A stretch of 64,000 nt of DNA, taken from Chaetoderma sp. LZ-2023a (taxonomy: Eukaryota; Mollusca; Caudofoveata; Chaetodermatida; Chaetodermatidae). The stretch spans positions 61,544,369 through 61,608,368 of the forward strand of contig CM067370.1 of the NCBI GenBank assembly GCA_034401795.1, written 5' to 3'. Below are positions 13,463 through 24,920 of this stretch, piece by piece. Position 1 is the first letter of the stretch; every line of letters starts with the position of its first letter. Made by a program: the position numbers and the translations under genes. The notes under the pieces are model-generated. The model did no database searches. It saw nothing but the letters and a program-made list of their open reading frames with translations, and had not been told where the DNA came from.

Positions 13463-14051
13463 AAGGTCGATAGAAATAGAATCTCTGAAGCTGTGGGTGA
13501 AAAGTGACAAGTAGGTCACGCTGATCTACCTTTCTTATGCTTCCTACCGTAAGTCTACAATGCATGTACATACACAAGTTTGATTGCTGTGTATGAAAAC
13601 CTCTTGAAATGACAGCCCGGAATAAACTTTTGTGACTGACTGACTGACTAACGAATGAACCAACTAACTAACAAAGGAGCATCACAGTTTATTGAGCTGC
13701 TACCTGTCCGAACACCTGTCTAGCGCGACACCTGACAGCACGTCATATGTAAACCAGCAAAGATGTATGCAATACTCGCGTTGTTCATGTTTGGAAGAAT
13801 TTTTAATTGTCAGTGTGACATTAATATTTTACCTTTTGACCACAAATTTATCCCATATCTTAGGGACCCCATGAGCAACTTTCCATCCAAGTCTGGTCAA
13901 GATCTGTCCAGTCTCCAGTAGAACTAAGGATAGTCATCAAAATATTCATTGTTAATCTGGACTTTGACCTTTTTACCCTAAATATTTCGAACACATTCTT
14001 GACCCTATGAATAACGCTCCACACAAGTCTGGTCAAGCTCGTTTAACCATT

Positions 14052-14155
14052 TAACCCTCATATATGCCAAAAACATCTTCTGTGGTCTTGAGAATGGACA
14101 TTGCTCAAGACCAGTGCAGAAGCCATTTTTGGCTGATGAGTGTTAAAGGGTGAAG
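14052..14155. mobile_element. FB1 fold-back MITE, centre missing
   Basis: Only the outer parts of the family remain: AACCCTCATAT and GGTCTTGAGAATGGACAT on the left, CAAGACCAGTGCAGAAGCC and GATGAGTGTTAAAGGG on the right. These arms still pair with each other. The hairpin centre present in full copies is absent. Confidence 0.7.
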
Positions 14156-14468
14156 TAATCTTAGCGGCTTAACCGATTCTACTCTGTAAGCAAATTAAGG
14201 AATATATGGATTCGTAATATATGTATTGATCAACATCCAAATGGGTTATGGCCACTACTGGGCTGTATTTCCTACACCTGTCTATAAATAACTCTCATTC
14301 AAGACATACATCTCTGAGCTAAGTGCTGTCTGAATGCTTTGATAATAACCAACTGTGCAGGGTGTGGCATGTTCAGCCATACATCTAGACTATAACATGA
14401 CCTTGTGATGATATATAATGTTTCTTAGAGCACTTTCACCAGAAGTGTTTGTAGAGAGATGCTTGCAA

Positions 14469-14471
<3 letters not shown>

Positions 14472-14508
<37 letters not shown>

Positions 14509-14541
14509 CGTGCGTGCATGCGCGCGTGCGCGCGCGCGTGT
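14472..14541 (+). repeat. (TG)n / (GTGC)n microsatellite
   Basis: About 16 TG dinucleotides are followed by GTGC and GC-rich alternation. Histidine/threonine-rich and cysteine/valine-rich frames here are artefacts of the simple repeat. An alternating purine-pyrimidine run of this kind can adopt Z-DNA in principle. Confidence 0.95.
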
Positions 14542-14930
14542 CCACACATATGTTCGTGTGTGAGTGCATCCATGCCTGCTCGTGTACTTGCATTTCCACA
14601 GGTTTTCTTTGATGTGTGGTGGGGTGTGCTTATGATGTGGCATGTGCACGCATGTGCTTATAAGCCTAGCGTGTCCAGCATGATAACTCTGGTTCTAAGT
14701 AGAGGTCCATTCACCAAGCCTGGGTGCAACCAAATGTGAGATTGCTGTTGTGATTCTGTGGTCTAAGCTTCTAAGGTTCTTGAAGTTTAGTTGCCTTTAC
14801 GATTTTGAAGACGTCTCTTGACCTGCGCTTGAGATTTGATTCTAAAGAAGCTTCATGATTTGCAATGGGAGTTGGGAGTTGGGTGTGTGCTGGTGAGGTG
14901 TAAGAGGTCAAGATCATTGAAAAGCGCAAA

Positions 14931-15744
14931 TTCTACTGGAGTGATCTTCTACTGGAGTGATCTTCTACTGGAGTGATCTTCTACTGGAGTGATCTTCTAC
15001 TGGAGTGATCTTCTACTGGAGTGATCTTCTACTGGAGTGATCTTCTACTGGAGTGATCTTCTACTGGAGTGATCTTCTACTGGAGTGATCTTCTACTGGA
15101 GTGATCTTCTACTGGAGTGATCTTCTACTGGAGTGATCTTCTACTGGAGTGATCTTCTACTGGAGTGATCTTCTACTGGAGTGATCTTCTACTGGAGTGA
15201 TCTTCTACTGGAGTGATCTTCTACTGGAGTGATCTTCTACTGGAGTGATCTTCTACTGGAGTGATCTTCTACTGGAGTGATCTTCTACTGGAGTGATCTT
15301 CTACTGGAGTGATCTTCTACTGGAGTGATCTTCTACTGGAGTGATCTTCTACTGGAGTGATCTTCTACTGGAGTGATCTTCTACTGGAGTGATCTTCTAC
15401 TGGAGTGATCTTCTACTGGAGTGATCTTCTACTGGAGTGATCTTCTACTGGAGTGATCTTCTACTGGAGCGATCTTCTACTGGAGCGATCTTCTACTGGA
15501 GCGATCTTCTACTGGAGCGATCTTCTACTGGAGCGATCTTCTACTGGAGCGATCTTCTACTGGAGCGATCTTCTACTGGAGCGATCTTCTACTGGAGCGA
15601 TCTTCTACTGGAGCGATCTTCTACTGGAGCGATCTTCTACTGGAGCGATCTTCTACTGGAGCGATCTTCTACTGGAGCGATCTTCTACTGGAGCGATCTT
15701 CTACTGGAGTTCTTCTACTGGAGTGATCTTCTACTGGAGTGATC
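14931..15744 (+). repeat. 16-bp minisatellite, 51 units in two homogenised variants
   Basis: The unit is TTCTACTGGAGTGATC. Counting from 14931 gives 33 units with GTGATC, 15 units with GCGATC (15459-15698), one 14-bp unit (15699-15712) and two more GTGATC units. The units are otherwise virtually identical, so the array is young or kept uniform. In the GTGATC variant one frame hits TGA repeatedly. The single T-to-C change turns it into CGA, so only the C block and its edges show open frames of about 100 codons (16-residue repeats such as IFYWSDLLLERSSTGA). I do not regard these as genes. Confidence 0.97.
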
Positions 15745-16096
15745 TTCACAAAACTTGGGTAGGAGGCTGTCCTTGTGGTCCTGAAGACGCTTCTTGATTT
15801 TAGAGGGGCACATGGTCAAAGTTCAAGGTCATTGACAAAGGTGTGTTTACAAGCCTCAGAACAATATAACGCCGCCTATATCTATAGTAGACATCTACTT
15901 TGTGTCCAAAATATCGTAGTCTCTGACCCTTTAATGCTCAAAATCATAATGTTTTGATAGACACTGTCCATTTGCAGAAAAAGTAGAACTATTTTTTTTA
16001 ATTTAACACAAGAATAACTCCCTCATTATTGAGTCAGTCCTTCCAGTTGTAAATTTTAAAAAATCGTCTTCTAATCTTATATTCTTAAGTGTTTAA

Positions 16097-16208
16097 GAAT
16101 TAAGCCTTTAATGGTTGAGCCAAAACCGGCCTCTACAGTGGTCTAGAGGAATGTCCATTTGCAGGCCAAGAGAAGACTATTTTTGAAAATTTATCACTGG
16201 CTCGATAA
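16097..16208 (+). mobile_element. FB1 fold-back MITE, left half
   Basis: The left arm runs from CCTTTAATGGTTGAGCCAAA through GTCCATTTGCAGGCCAAGAG to the centre GGCTCGATAACGGA. The right arm is missing; R2-type sequence follows directly. Confidence 0.7.
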
Positions 16209-17145
16209 CGGAGAAAGTTAAAATACTTCACGAAAACAGCTTCTCCAGAACTGGTGAACGAATTGTGCCAGGATTTAGCAGATATGATTAGGGACTAAGG
16301 GCCATTAAAGTTTGTTCAATGGAAGTTGATGGGTAAAAATACATGGTCGTCGTGAACCAATCAAAATGTAGTGTGCTTGACGGCCATGTTGGATACTTTT
16401 ATTTGATGGATTTTGAAGCCGAAATTGGTTTTATACATTTTTTGGGTATTCTAATTTAAAATTTGCCATTTTCAAAACTGTTGGATGAATGGTTTGGCAG
16501 CCATTTTAGATCTTTTTCCCGCCAAAAACTCACATACTAAAGTTCTCGAGAACCAATGTGCCGATTTCAAGTATATGTGGCAGAAAGCATCCTTAGGCAT
16601 AAGGGTCCAAGTTTATTTAAAGGAAGCCGATCGGACAATTTGGCCAGTGACCATCTTGGATTTTGGACAATTTTTAGAAGCGTCTTTCAAAATCTCTGAA
16701 ACCACTTGGGAGATCGGACGCAAACCTCATGAAATTTAATCTATGGCAAGAGCTGAACCAAGTTTGTTCAAGGGAACTTGATTGGCCAAATGGCTCAGCA
16801 GCTATCTAGGATGGCCTAGTTTTTGGGAAAAGTACTTCTCCAGAAAAACTGAATGGATCGGGCTGAAATTTGGGAGATGTAGCTAGGGCCAGCCGCCTAA
16901 ATGCAATTAAGGTTTGCCCATGGAAAGTTAATACATAAAAAAAAATGTCCGTATTGAATCAACCAAAATTTTTCGTTTTTGGCGGACGTCTTGTATTTTC
17001 CGCAAATTTTTGAGGAAATCATAAAAAGACTACTTATTAACCACCGGGCCAGCTTTGATAAAACTTGGCTAAACCTTCTCTGAAATTAGATTTGCCAATA
17101 TTTCCAGGTGAGCAATACAGGTCCCTTGGGCCTCTTGTTCTTGCT
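16209..17145 (+). mobile_element. R2 element, partial (tandem-core family)
   Basis: The core units carry GCAGATATGATTAGGG, CCATTAAAGTTTGTTCAA and variants of GGTGGCCATCTTGGATTTT. It ends with CAGGTGAGCAATACAGG and GGGCCTCTTGTT, which matches the right end of the fuller copy at 39055-40606. The left hairpin end is absent. An 84-codon frame at 16485-16739 is repeat translation. Confidence 0.6.
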
Positions 17146-17739
17146 GTTGTGCGTTCTTGCTGCATTGGGCTCTGTGTAAAACCATTTCTGTAATGCTAAT
17201 GGTAGTTTGTACTGTTGGTTTCCATGGTAAGCAGAGCTGCCAAGATAGAGCTTTATAGCAATATAGCAGGTTGATTCTAATTGTACATTTCCTGGGGTAG
17301 AAGTGAAATGGGCAAGGCTAGATAGTTGTATAACATGTTGATTGAAAAGTGCCGCTTGTTATAATTGGCATCAACTTTAAAGTGTTTTTCAAAATTCTAA
17401 GTAGACGACACATGTGTCAATAGCTAAAGTTTTGGAAATGATTTGACTGAAAATGATTGTTGTAACAACATTCAAACTGTTTTGAACATAATCAACAGAA
17501 TTTTCAAAGTAGTTACAGTCGCCGAAGACATTTCAAGCAATTCGATTGAAAGTCATTGCTGACTAGGACAGAAACAAGTATCGCCATGAGGGCACATTGT
17601 ACAAGCTTTCCGAGAGAGAGAGAGAGGGGTGGGGGGGGGCGGGAGAGACAGAGAGAGGATAAATATTTAACTTTTAACTCTGCGTCGCTGCCCAATGTGT
17701 GAAAATCCTAATTTATGGACGCAACTTTTTTCATATAAA
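17146..17739. other. Stretch with no recognised gene
   Basis: This is unique-looking AT-rich sequence with a GA-rich, G-rich simple repeat at about 17608-17658. A weak, uncertain FB2-like region lies near 17430-17560. No coding frame with recognisable content. Confidence 0.5.
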
Positions 17740-17917
17740 ATATCCATTTGCGGACCAAGAGAATCCTATTTTTTTAAATTTACAGCTGAAATGACTGACT
17801 CAGTTATCGAGCCAGTCATTTCAGTGCTAAATTTTCAAAAAAGTCTTCTCTTGGTCTGCCAATGGACAGTTCTCAAGACCACTGCAGATGTTTTGGCCAA
17901 TGAGTGTTAAAGGGTTA
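17740..17917. mobile_element. FB1 fold-back MITE
   Basis: Self-complementary arms: CCATTTGCGGACCAAGAGAA on the left pairs with the right arm CTTCTCTTGGTCTGCCAATG, around a centre that includes GACTCAGTTATCGAGCCAGTC. The right end has GAGTGTTAAAGGGTTA. The outer left end is trimmed. Confidence 0.85.
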
Positions 17918-18649
17918 ATTTACTACATTCATTTGGTACATAAACTTGCAATGTTCATCCTGGCACCAATATGTGTATTGTGTATTTCTATGGTTATTTT
18001 TTGGATGTTAAATGGGAAGATTTACAGTAAATAAATGGATTGGTTAACCCTTTTAAGATTATATGGCTGTGATCAATTAGAACAAATACTGTATTACATC
18101 AGAAATATCTTTTTGTATATATTTTGAAAATAATTGACTATAATTGCTGCCCCCAACAACACTAAGCCTAATATTGAGTGAAAGATATGCAGGGTGTGGC
18201 ACCACACCAGTGATTGAATTGAATAAATGCGTAGAAGTAGGAGGCAGGGTGTGGAAACTAAATACCAATACTGTGTGGAAGATAAGCGGGCATGGAATCA
18301 CACCAGCGAATGAATGTACGAACAAGTTAGGGTTGTGAAAGCGTATCAGGAATTATATTTTAAAATTAATTGTGAATAGCCATTATATATAAGTATGCAC
18401 ATATGAGAAATTATCAGTTTATTGTAGAGTTAACTTGTGAAGAATACTAGGATCGGCTGACAGGCTTTCGGCCTAATGCAAACATACTATGTATGTGTAT
18501 TTAAATATTTATTGTTAAACCTGACTACGCCATGCATATTTAAATCTTCTTAGCTTTGTCATTGGCTGTTTGAGTTATAGTGAGCCTGTGGCAATGTGTC
18601 TCCTCAAGTCACGCATGACTGATTTTCCCATTTTTGTTTATTGTGTTTT
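17918..18649. other. Stretch with no recognised gene
   Basis: Unique-looking AT-rich sequence. The word GCAGGGTGTGG occurs twice (near 18189 and 18245), but no clear element borders are visible. Confidence 0.45.
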
Positions 18650-18895
18650 AACCCTTTAATGGTTAAATTTGGTCAAGAAAATCTTAATATTTTCTTTTTG
18701 AATGTCCATTTACAGGCCAAGAGAATACAATTTTTAAAAATTTATGACTGGAATGGCTGGCTCTGTTATCGAGCCAGTCATTCCTGTGGTAAATTTTCAA
18801 AAATTGTATTCTCTTGGCCTGTAAATGGATATTCCACAAGAACATAGCAGAGGCTGAATTTGGCCGGCATGACCATTAAAGGGTTAAGTATTGTT
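18650..18895. mobile_element. FB1 fold-back MITE, near full length
   Basis: The ends are AACCCTTTAATGG and CCATTAAAGGGTT, an inverted pair. Inside, TCCATTTACAGGCCAAGAG pairs with CTCTTGGCCTGTAAATGGA across the centre GGCTCTGTTATCGAGCC. The whole element of about 246 bp is essentially one palindrome. Confidence 0.9.
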
Positions 18896-19189
18896 GCTGT
18901 TAGTAACTTCTTACTTGTAAATACTAAGTAACTAAGTATGCATTTAAGTATGCTGAGTATTTGCAGAAATATTTGATAGAACATTGCTGCTACAACTTCT
19001 GGCCATTTAATTTAAGTATTTAAGCTGTGTAACTGCTCTGATATTGATCGTCTCAGATTTCAGTCATCGGACTGTTAACCGTTGTTTTTAGCCTGACCAT
19101 GTCTATCAGAATGCTTTGCTTCAATGTGACTGTACAACAATCACATCATGGATTGGTCAAAAACAGGAAATTTGTTTAATTTCAATCCT

Positions 19190-19375
19190 ACTGTAATTAA
19201 ATGTCCTGTTGTACTCCGCAATCATATGGCTAACGCATGTATGAAATTAAATTCAACTCAGTTCTCTGTCCAACGGTTGCGGAGGAGTTGTGTTACGATC
19301 TGTTTGTGCGTAGGCAGAAGGATAGGTGGGATGACCTAATCCCCACGTTTCATCCAAAAATTTGGGGATAAATAT
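19190..19375 (+). repeat. Single R3-type repeat unit
   Basis: It shares ACTCCGCAATCATATGG, TCTGTCCAACGGTTG and CCCCACGTTTCATCC with the R3 arrays at 20530-21595 and 51175-52010, but has only about one unit. Confidence 0.65.
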
Positions 19376-19548
19376 TTGAACGCTTTTAACCCATTTCATT
19401 CAGAAGTTCCCTGAATTCTGCATTGACAGAAGCTAGATATAACAGCTGTTAAGTCATGCACCAAAATGACAGCAATAGTTTCTAGCCCATTCTTCATTCC
19501 AGTGTGAATGTTTCTAGAAACATGGAGTAAATAAGATCTATGCTATTT

Positions 19549-19730
19549 AACTCATTAATTACCAAGCTGACCAAAAATGGCCTTTGCAGTAGTCTTCAGA
19601 AATATCCATCTGCAGACCACGAAGAGTAATTTTGACAATTTACCACTAGAATCACTAGCTCAGTAGCTGAGCCAGTCATTCTAGTGATAAATTGTTAAAA
19701 ATACTTTCCTCTTCCATCTTGGCTTGCAAA
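19549..19730. mobile_element. FB1 fold-back MITE, degraded
   Basis: The left arm shows CTGACCAAAAATGGCC and CATCTGCAGACCA. The centre AGCTCAGTAGCTGAGCCAGT is palindromic. The right arm TTCTAGTGATAAATTG is diverged. Confidence 0.75.
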
Positions 19731-19764
19731 ATTCAGTAAGCAAAAATTCTGATTTTCTTACCAC

Positions 19765-19937
19765 TAACCCTTAGCACTCTGATGTCAAAATTTTAATTTT
19801 TAAAATTAAATTAAAAGATGAATCAGTGTTCATAGACAGCAACATAGTCCACCAAAATTGTTGAAAAATGTACAGCAATTTCTTTGCAATTGCCACAGTA
19901 AAGGGATAGAATATTGACATCAGAGTGGTAAGAGTTA
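19765..19937. mobile_element. FB3 fold-back MITE
   Basis: Its terminal sequences CACTCTGATGTCAA and TTGACATCAGAGTG are inverted repeats. The inside shares AAATTAAATTAAAAGATGAA and AATTGTTGAAAAATGTACA with the second copy at 28261-28467. It carries no coding sequence. Confidence 0.8.
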
Positions 19938-20116
19938 AAGGATTAAAATAAAGACAGTGTGTTCAGCTGAATATTTACATACATCAATATTGACAAACTA
20001 AATCTTTAAAAGATACTGTACTTTTTGGCCTTCTGGCAAGATTTATCTAAGATTGAAGTACATACTAAGTAGGCCTGGTTTTCTGTGCATGTCTGTGTAA
20101 GTATGTATGTGCACTG

Positions 20117-20265
20117 GTGTGTGTGTGTGTGCGTGCGTGCGTGTGTGTGTGTGTGCATGTGCATCTTGACTTGTGCATGTCTGTGGGAGCATGCGTGTGT
20201 GTGTGCATGTGCCTGTGTTTGTGTGTGTGTACGGGTGGCGGGTGGGGGTGGGTGTGGGTGTGTGT
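20117..20265 (+). repeat. (TG)n-rich microsatellite
   Basis: Interrupted TG, GTGC and GGGTG runs. The histidine/threonine-rich minus-strand frames and cysteine/valine-rich plus-strand frames over it are artefacts. Confidence 0.9.
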
Positions 20266-20529
20266 GAAACAGTTATGATAATTTGTGAACCATGAAAACC
20301 CATCAAGAGTTGATAATAAATCGACATGACAGCACAATGTTGCATTGAATTGTGACATGCTTATGAATATATTATATGTAATATGTATATGCCCAGTTGT
20401 ATGTAACGGCTGGAGTATTATAAAAAATAATCAAGATAAACTGATAGCATAATGCACAATTGATGGGATCTGCGACAGCAAAATAGAACTAGATTGATCG
20501 GTCGATGATGCGTCATCCCAAATCCCCAC

Positions 20530-21595
20530 GTTCACCTCTTTGAACTTTTGACACACCTTACAACCCACCCCGGGGGCAGAGCCAAATGTCAACATCCTTT
20601 TGCACTCCGCAATCATATGGGTAACTCACATACCAAATTTCATTACCCTTTGACCCCATCCCACACACCATGGGGGCAGGGCCAAATGTAAATTTGCTTA
20701 TCCACTCCACATTACTATGGGTAACTGACATACTAAATTTGGTTGAATTCCATCCAACAGTGTCAGAGAGAAGTTGCATTACAATCAATGTCATGACCGT
20801 TTGACCCCATCCCAACCTCTGTTGGCGGGACCAAATCTAAATGTGCTCACCCACTCCCCAATGATATGGGTAACTCACATACCAAATTTGGTTGAATTCT
20901 GTCCAATGGTTTCGGAGGAGATGCGTTACAATCAATTTCCGCAGGTTAAGGTTTGACCTTTTGACACTTTCCCACCCCCTGGTGGCGGAGCCAAATCTAA
21001 ATGGCTGCTTGCACTCCGCAACCATATGGGTAACAGATATCAAATTTGGTTGAGTTCCGTCTAACGCTTTCAGATGAGTTGCATTACAATCAATTTTTTA
21101 CCTTTTGTCCCCCCAAACCCCCACCCACCCCTAGGGGTGGGCCAAATGTATATGTGCTCATGTACTCCACATTGATATGGCTAACCCACAGACCAAATTT
21201 GGTTGAATTCTGTCCAACGGTTTCAGAGGAGATGCGTTACAATCAATTTTTGTAGGTTAAAATTTGACCTTTTGACTACTCCCCACCCCATAGGGGCGGA
21301 GCCAAATCTAAATGGCCTCTTGCACTCCGCAATCACATGGGTAACGCAGATATCAAATTTGGTTGAGTTCCGTCTAACGATTTCAGAGGAGTTGCATTAC
21401 AACTGATTTTACCTTTTGACCCCTGCCACACACCCCTGGGGGTGGAGCCAAATCTAAATATCGTCTTGCAAAGCGGAATCATATAGCTAACCCACATACC
21501 AAATTTGATTTAATTCCACGTAATGGTTTGGGAGGAGATAGCGTGATGGACAGGCGGACGGAAGCGATTACAATATCCATGACGTTTTTTTAAAA
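20530..21595 (-). mobile_element. R3 tandem-core element
   Basis: About seven degenerate units of 130-170 bp carry GGGGCGGAGCCAAATCTAAA, TGCACTCCGCAATCATATGG, CCAAATTTGGTTGAATTC and GATGCGTTACAATCAATTT. One end reads GATGGACAGGCGGACGGAAG then ATTACAATATCCATGACG, the other ATCCCAAATCCCCACGTTC. A copy in the opposite orientation lies in intron 7 (51175-52010) with the same two ends, so these are element borders. The many short frames here are repeat translations. Confidence 0.75.
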
Positions 21596-21823
21596 TGTGA
21601 GAATAATAAATTGAGTGGAATGATGAGCAATGTTGAATCAGCATGATTGTTGTGGATGGAGTGACTGTCTGTTTGTCTAATTCACTCACCAGTGTTCGGT
21701 CTAGGAAGGTACATGATGGATGGATTATGTTTGTTCAGATTTCAGTAATGTTAATCTTGCTAGGGAATCCATTTGTGTGATATATCAATCAAGCATAAGG
21801 TCACTTCAACTGACATCACATTG

Positions 21824-22497
21824 GATGAATCCAGTTTTAGCTATGTCATGCCAATCTCTAGTTAAGCTCCACCCACACTTTGTCAGTGTTGGGATTGATC
21901 GATCCTTGAATCTGCTCATGGCAGCACCATCGCCCAGTCAAATTAGTTTCAAAATATTCAACAGAATGTTTATTGAATAGTAAAGACATTTATAATAAAT
22001 TTGTACAACTTGACAGACTATTAATCGTTTATGACAGACTTAATTACATTGCGACCATCTCTACAGATTTATCTGGAAAAAACACGATTTTTTAACACGC
22101 CCACAGATTTCCTGATATCCTTAGCAAATATCCAGATATTTTTCATCCATGTATCAAAAAGATTTTCTTTAATTTTATGATGCATTGTGACGATAACAAA
22201 CACATTTTGTGTATATAAATAAATCTGTTGAATTATTATTTATGCCGTTGCAATTTATATTAGGCAGGTTATAATTTTTATTGGTGATTTGTATGCATTT
22301 CTGCATGCTCACATATGCAAACACTGGAAGAGACAATTCGTGCAATTGCACGCTATGCCTGAAAAGGGCAAACCATGCGTTCTCGCGCTCGTCCAAACTT
22401 ATTTTCTGGACAAAAAATCATGACAAGCTGGTCGGGTTGTGATATAAGCCTACATGTGACATAGTTGATCATGATTGATCGATAAATTGGATTCATC
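21824..22497. mobile_element. FB2-composite MITE, long copy
   Basis: The ends GATGAATCCAGTTTT and AAATTGGATTCATC are inverted repeats. After the left end come AGCTATGTCATGCCAATCTC and CACCCACACTTTGTCAGTG, then half of the FB2 palindrome (AGTCAAATTAGTTTC at about 21938), as in the copies in introns 7 to 9. At 674 bp it is roughly twice their length. An interior AT-rich part (about 22050-22420) looks like extra sequence, possibly a nested insertion. Confidence 0.7.
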
Positions 22498-22624
22498 TAT
22501 CTGATGTCACAATCAAAAGATGTACGTCACTTAGAATGTATGTCTTGGTGTAGTAATGTGATAATATGACATGTTTAACCCTTGAAATTCAAGTGTCTCA
22601 ATTCCAAGACAAGTATAAAGGAAA

Positions 22625-22716
22625 GCTGTGAATATTTTAGAACTAATTTGACTCGAACCGGCTGCTGCCATATGCAGCAACAGCTCCCAGCCAAACTAGT
22701 TCCAAGATATTCAACA
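22625..22716. mobile_element. FB2 fold-back repeat
   Basis: GTGAATATTTTAGAACTAAT with CTGCTGCCATATGCAGCAAC forms the arm and centre. The right arm reads CTAGTTCCAAGATATTCAAC. It is self-complementary over about 40 bp with some mismatches. Confidence 0.8.
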
Positions 22717-22896
22717 AAAGATGCGCTACATCAAAAAGAATTTATCATTTGTCATCTCTGATCTGTGAGCGTCAAAGGGTTAATTAATTTGAATATTTTA
22801 AGAGCAAGATGCAATGGCTTTCCTTTATGGGGTTTAATCTCTGAGGATATCATCCCTTTAGAATGGACAAAGAGGTGCCATATAAAGGAGAATATT

Positions 22897-23119
22897 AACA
22901 CTTTAATGACCCAGCCAGCAAAAAACAGATATTACAGTGTTTTTGAGAAATATGCATTTGAAGGCCAAGTGAAGAGTATTCTAGTATTCTTGAAATTTAT
23001 CGCTGGAATGACTGGTTTGATAAAATGAGCCAGTCGTTACAGTGTTAACATTTCAGAAATACTCTTCTTGATATGCAAATGGGCGTGCACTACACAAATA
23101 TTGTCCATTAAATGGTTAA
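22897..23119. mobile_element. FB1 fold-back MITE, diverged
   Basis: AACACTTTAATGAC at the left and GTCCATTAAATGGTTAAT at the right frame a palindrome with the centre GGAATGACTGGTTTGATA and TGAGCCAGTCGTTACAG. An 87-codon frame at 22765-23028 overlaps it and is not a gene. Confidence 0.75.
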
Positions 23120-23935
23120 TTGTAGTATACAAAAGCTTTCCAATCTCTATTTCACTTCAGAAGATATACCTTTAGAATGTACAGATAGATAAGTGCTACA
23201 TAAAGGATGTGTATTGATTCTGGTGATGTCTATACTATTGTATCCCAGGACTTCATAGTCAGCACAGACAGTCAACTAGAAGTGAATGGAGTAAGCATCT
23301 CCATAAATAATGAGAAGACTAATATATATAGTATGAACTGTCCTATCAATAAAGACCTGCTTCTTAGCTCATTGAGGCATCTAACAACAATGGAGTTTTC
23401 CAGTTTAACCAGCAATTATACGACGTCATAAGCAACTATGTGACATGTAGGCTGACATCATAACCAATTTCGTTACGAATGATGTAGCTATAAGCTTTAA
23501 AACCCAATGAAAACGTATGCCAATTTTACTGACAAAAACTAAAACGCAACAGATTTCAGCAACATTGTTTCCAAAATAGACACTTTTGCCCTTTCGCAAG
23601 CCCTTCTGGAAAAATATATCAACAATGTGGGTATTTGACAATTTGTCCTTGTTATATAAGGAATAGGCTGTAATTAATGTCAGAATATCTACATGATTAA
23701 GAGCCAGGACACCATTCTTGACTTGTTTCTCATGGTGTACCACTGGAAATTGCTTTTGTATTCCTCCTACAATTCCTGAATGTGCACCTGAAATGTGGAT
23801 GAAAAGTAGCACACATGTAGAAAGGCAGACCCTAGCGTTTGACCTTTTACATAACCTTCTTTCTATTGCCATGGGCAGCCTAATCTGTTTCTTTGTATCG
23901 TCACTCATCAGCATGTCCAGTCACTGATAGTGTTA
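23120..23935. other. Stretch with no recognised gene; one unassigned 162-codon minus-strand frame
   Basis: The minus strand is open from 23914 to 23426 (162 codons), the longest frame between the satellite complex and the myosin gene. The product shows no domain I recognise. It has scattered cysteines and two hydrophobic patches, and the base composition is like its surroundings. No exon borders or partner exons were found. A chance frame or a fragment of an unrecognised element is equally possible. Confidence 0.25.
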
Positions 23936-23937
23936 AA

Positions 23938-24005
23938 GGAGGAATCCAGTTTTAGCTATGCCGTGCCCATCTTAGCTACATCCAATCATATTCTTTCTTC
24001 TTTTC
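23938..24005 (+). repeat. Left-end fragment of an FB2-composite MITE
   Basis: AGGAATCCAGTTTTAGCTA and GCCGTGCCCATCTTAGCTA match the left end of the complete copy at 57851-58206. The rest is missing. Confidence 0.65.
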
Positions 24006-24039
24006 GTTCGCTGATCATACCGCCAGTCCTGTAAGTGAC

Positions 24040-24235
24040 TATCGACATGATCATAAGCGTTAAGTGCGTGGATCCATGGTTTATTAGAGTGCGCTTTTGC
24101 GGCCTGGAACCTCCGTCTTCAGCACTCGAGGTTTCTGTCAGGGTTACCTCACCCATACCTCCTTTAGTCGCCTCTTACGACACGCAGAGGATACGGAAGG
24201 TGTATTCTAAGCCCCACCTACAGGGCAGATCCAAT
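24040..24235 (-). mobile_element. Possible SINE-like repeat
   Basis: This short GC-richer segment lies in AT-rich surroundings. Its minus strand contains GGTGGGGCTTAGAATACACC and GCGTGTCGTAAGAGGCGACT, words I associate with a dispersed short repeat in animal genomes. A and B box promoter motifs and a tail are not clear, so the class is a guess. Confidence 0.35.
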
Positions 24236-24639
24236 CATATGAAACTGTTACTGTTTATGATCCATGTAGAATTATTATTTATCATCCATGTACATGTAAA
24301 CGTAAAGGCTCCAGGTACACAGGCACTGCATGTCAGCATAAGTGCGTCGACGGCAAATTAACACAGCGTACTGTGTCACCATGTTTTCCTGGTTGCTCAA
24401 AAAGTGATTTTTTGCTGCTTGCTACCTTAATGTACACGGAATGCTCCATAGGTTTCCATAACAGGCAGAAATTTATATTTTAACAAATCACAAGCATTAA
24501 AGGGATGCAAATCCTTACAATCTCACATGGCTCGTCTATATCCACAAATAATTCTAACCATGCCAGATTGCTCTGTTATATATTATATAAAACCTGAGCA
24601 GGTGCTTACTAGGAAGGGTTTTGAAGAAAAGGGGTCCAT

Positions 24640-24920
24640 TTCCAGGTATGCCTCATCCATTTCTAGCTAAACCCAGCCCACTTCTGATTTGAATTTATCA
24701 CATTAAATCCTGAATTCCCCAGAATCTCAACTTCAATGTTGGTGCCAATACGGAAAGAAATTTGGATCCAACAACTCCATGACAAATTAGTTTCAAAGTA
24801 TTTTCCAAAATGTTTATTGCGGTGTAAATTCAGCAAAGATATAGAATTCAGGCAGTTACTTTCGGACCTTTGCCACTTTTGTGTCCACCCTATGGTAATT
24901 GTAATGTCAGCTGACAAGTG
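24640..24920. repeat. Degraded FB2-composite MITE
   Basis: GTCCATTTCCAGGTATGCC, ATTTCTAGCTAAACCCAGCC and ACAAATTAGTTTCAAAGTAT follow the order seen in the composite copies (left end, AGCTAAGCTCCACCC, FB2 arm), with AATGTTTATTGC after them. The ends are too worn to set exactly. Confidence 0.5.

Noticed and set aside
14390-14739. Histidine/threonine-rich and cysteine/valine-rich frames
   Set aside because: Produced by the (TG)n/(GTGC)n microsatellite. Likewise at 20043-20358 and 41786-42106.
15437-15797. Two overlapping + strand frames of 101 and 114 codons with a 16-residue repeat
   Set aside because: They lie inside the 16-bp minisatellite and exist only because of the T-to-C unit variant. 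No sign of a real gene.
23426-23914. 162-codon minus-strand frame as a gene
   Set aside because: No recognisable domain, no codon or splice support, composition like the flanks. Kept only as an unassigned note.
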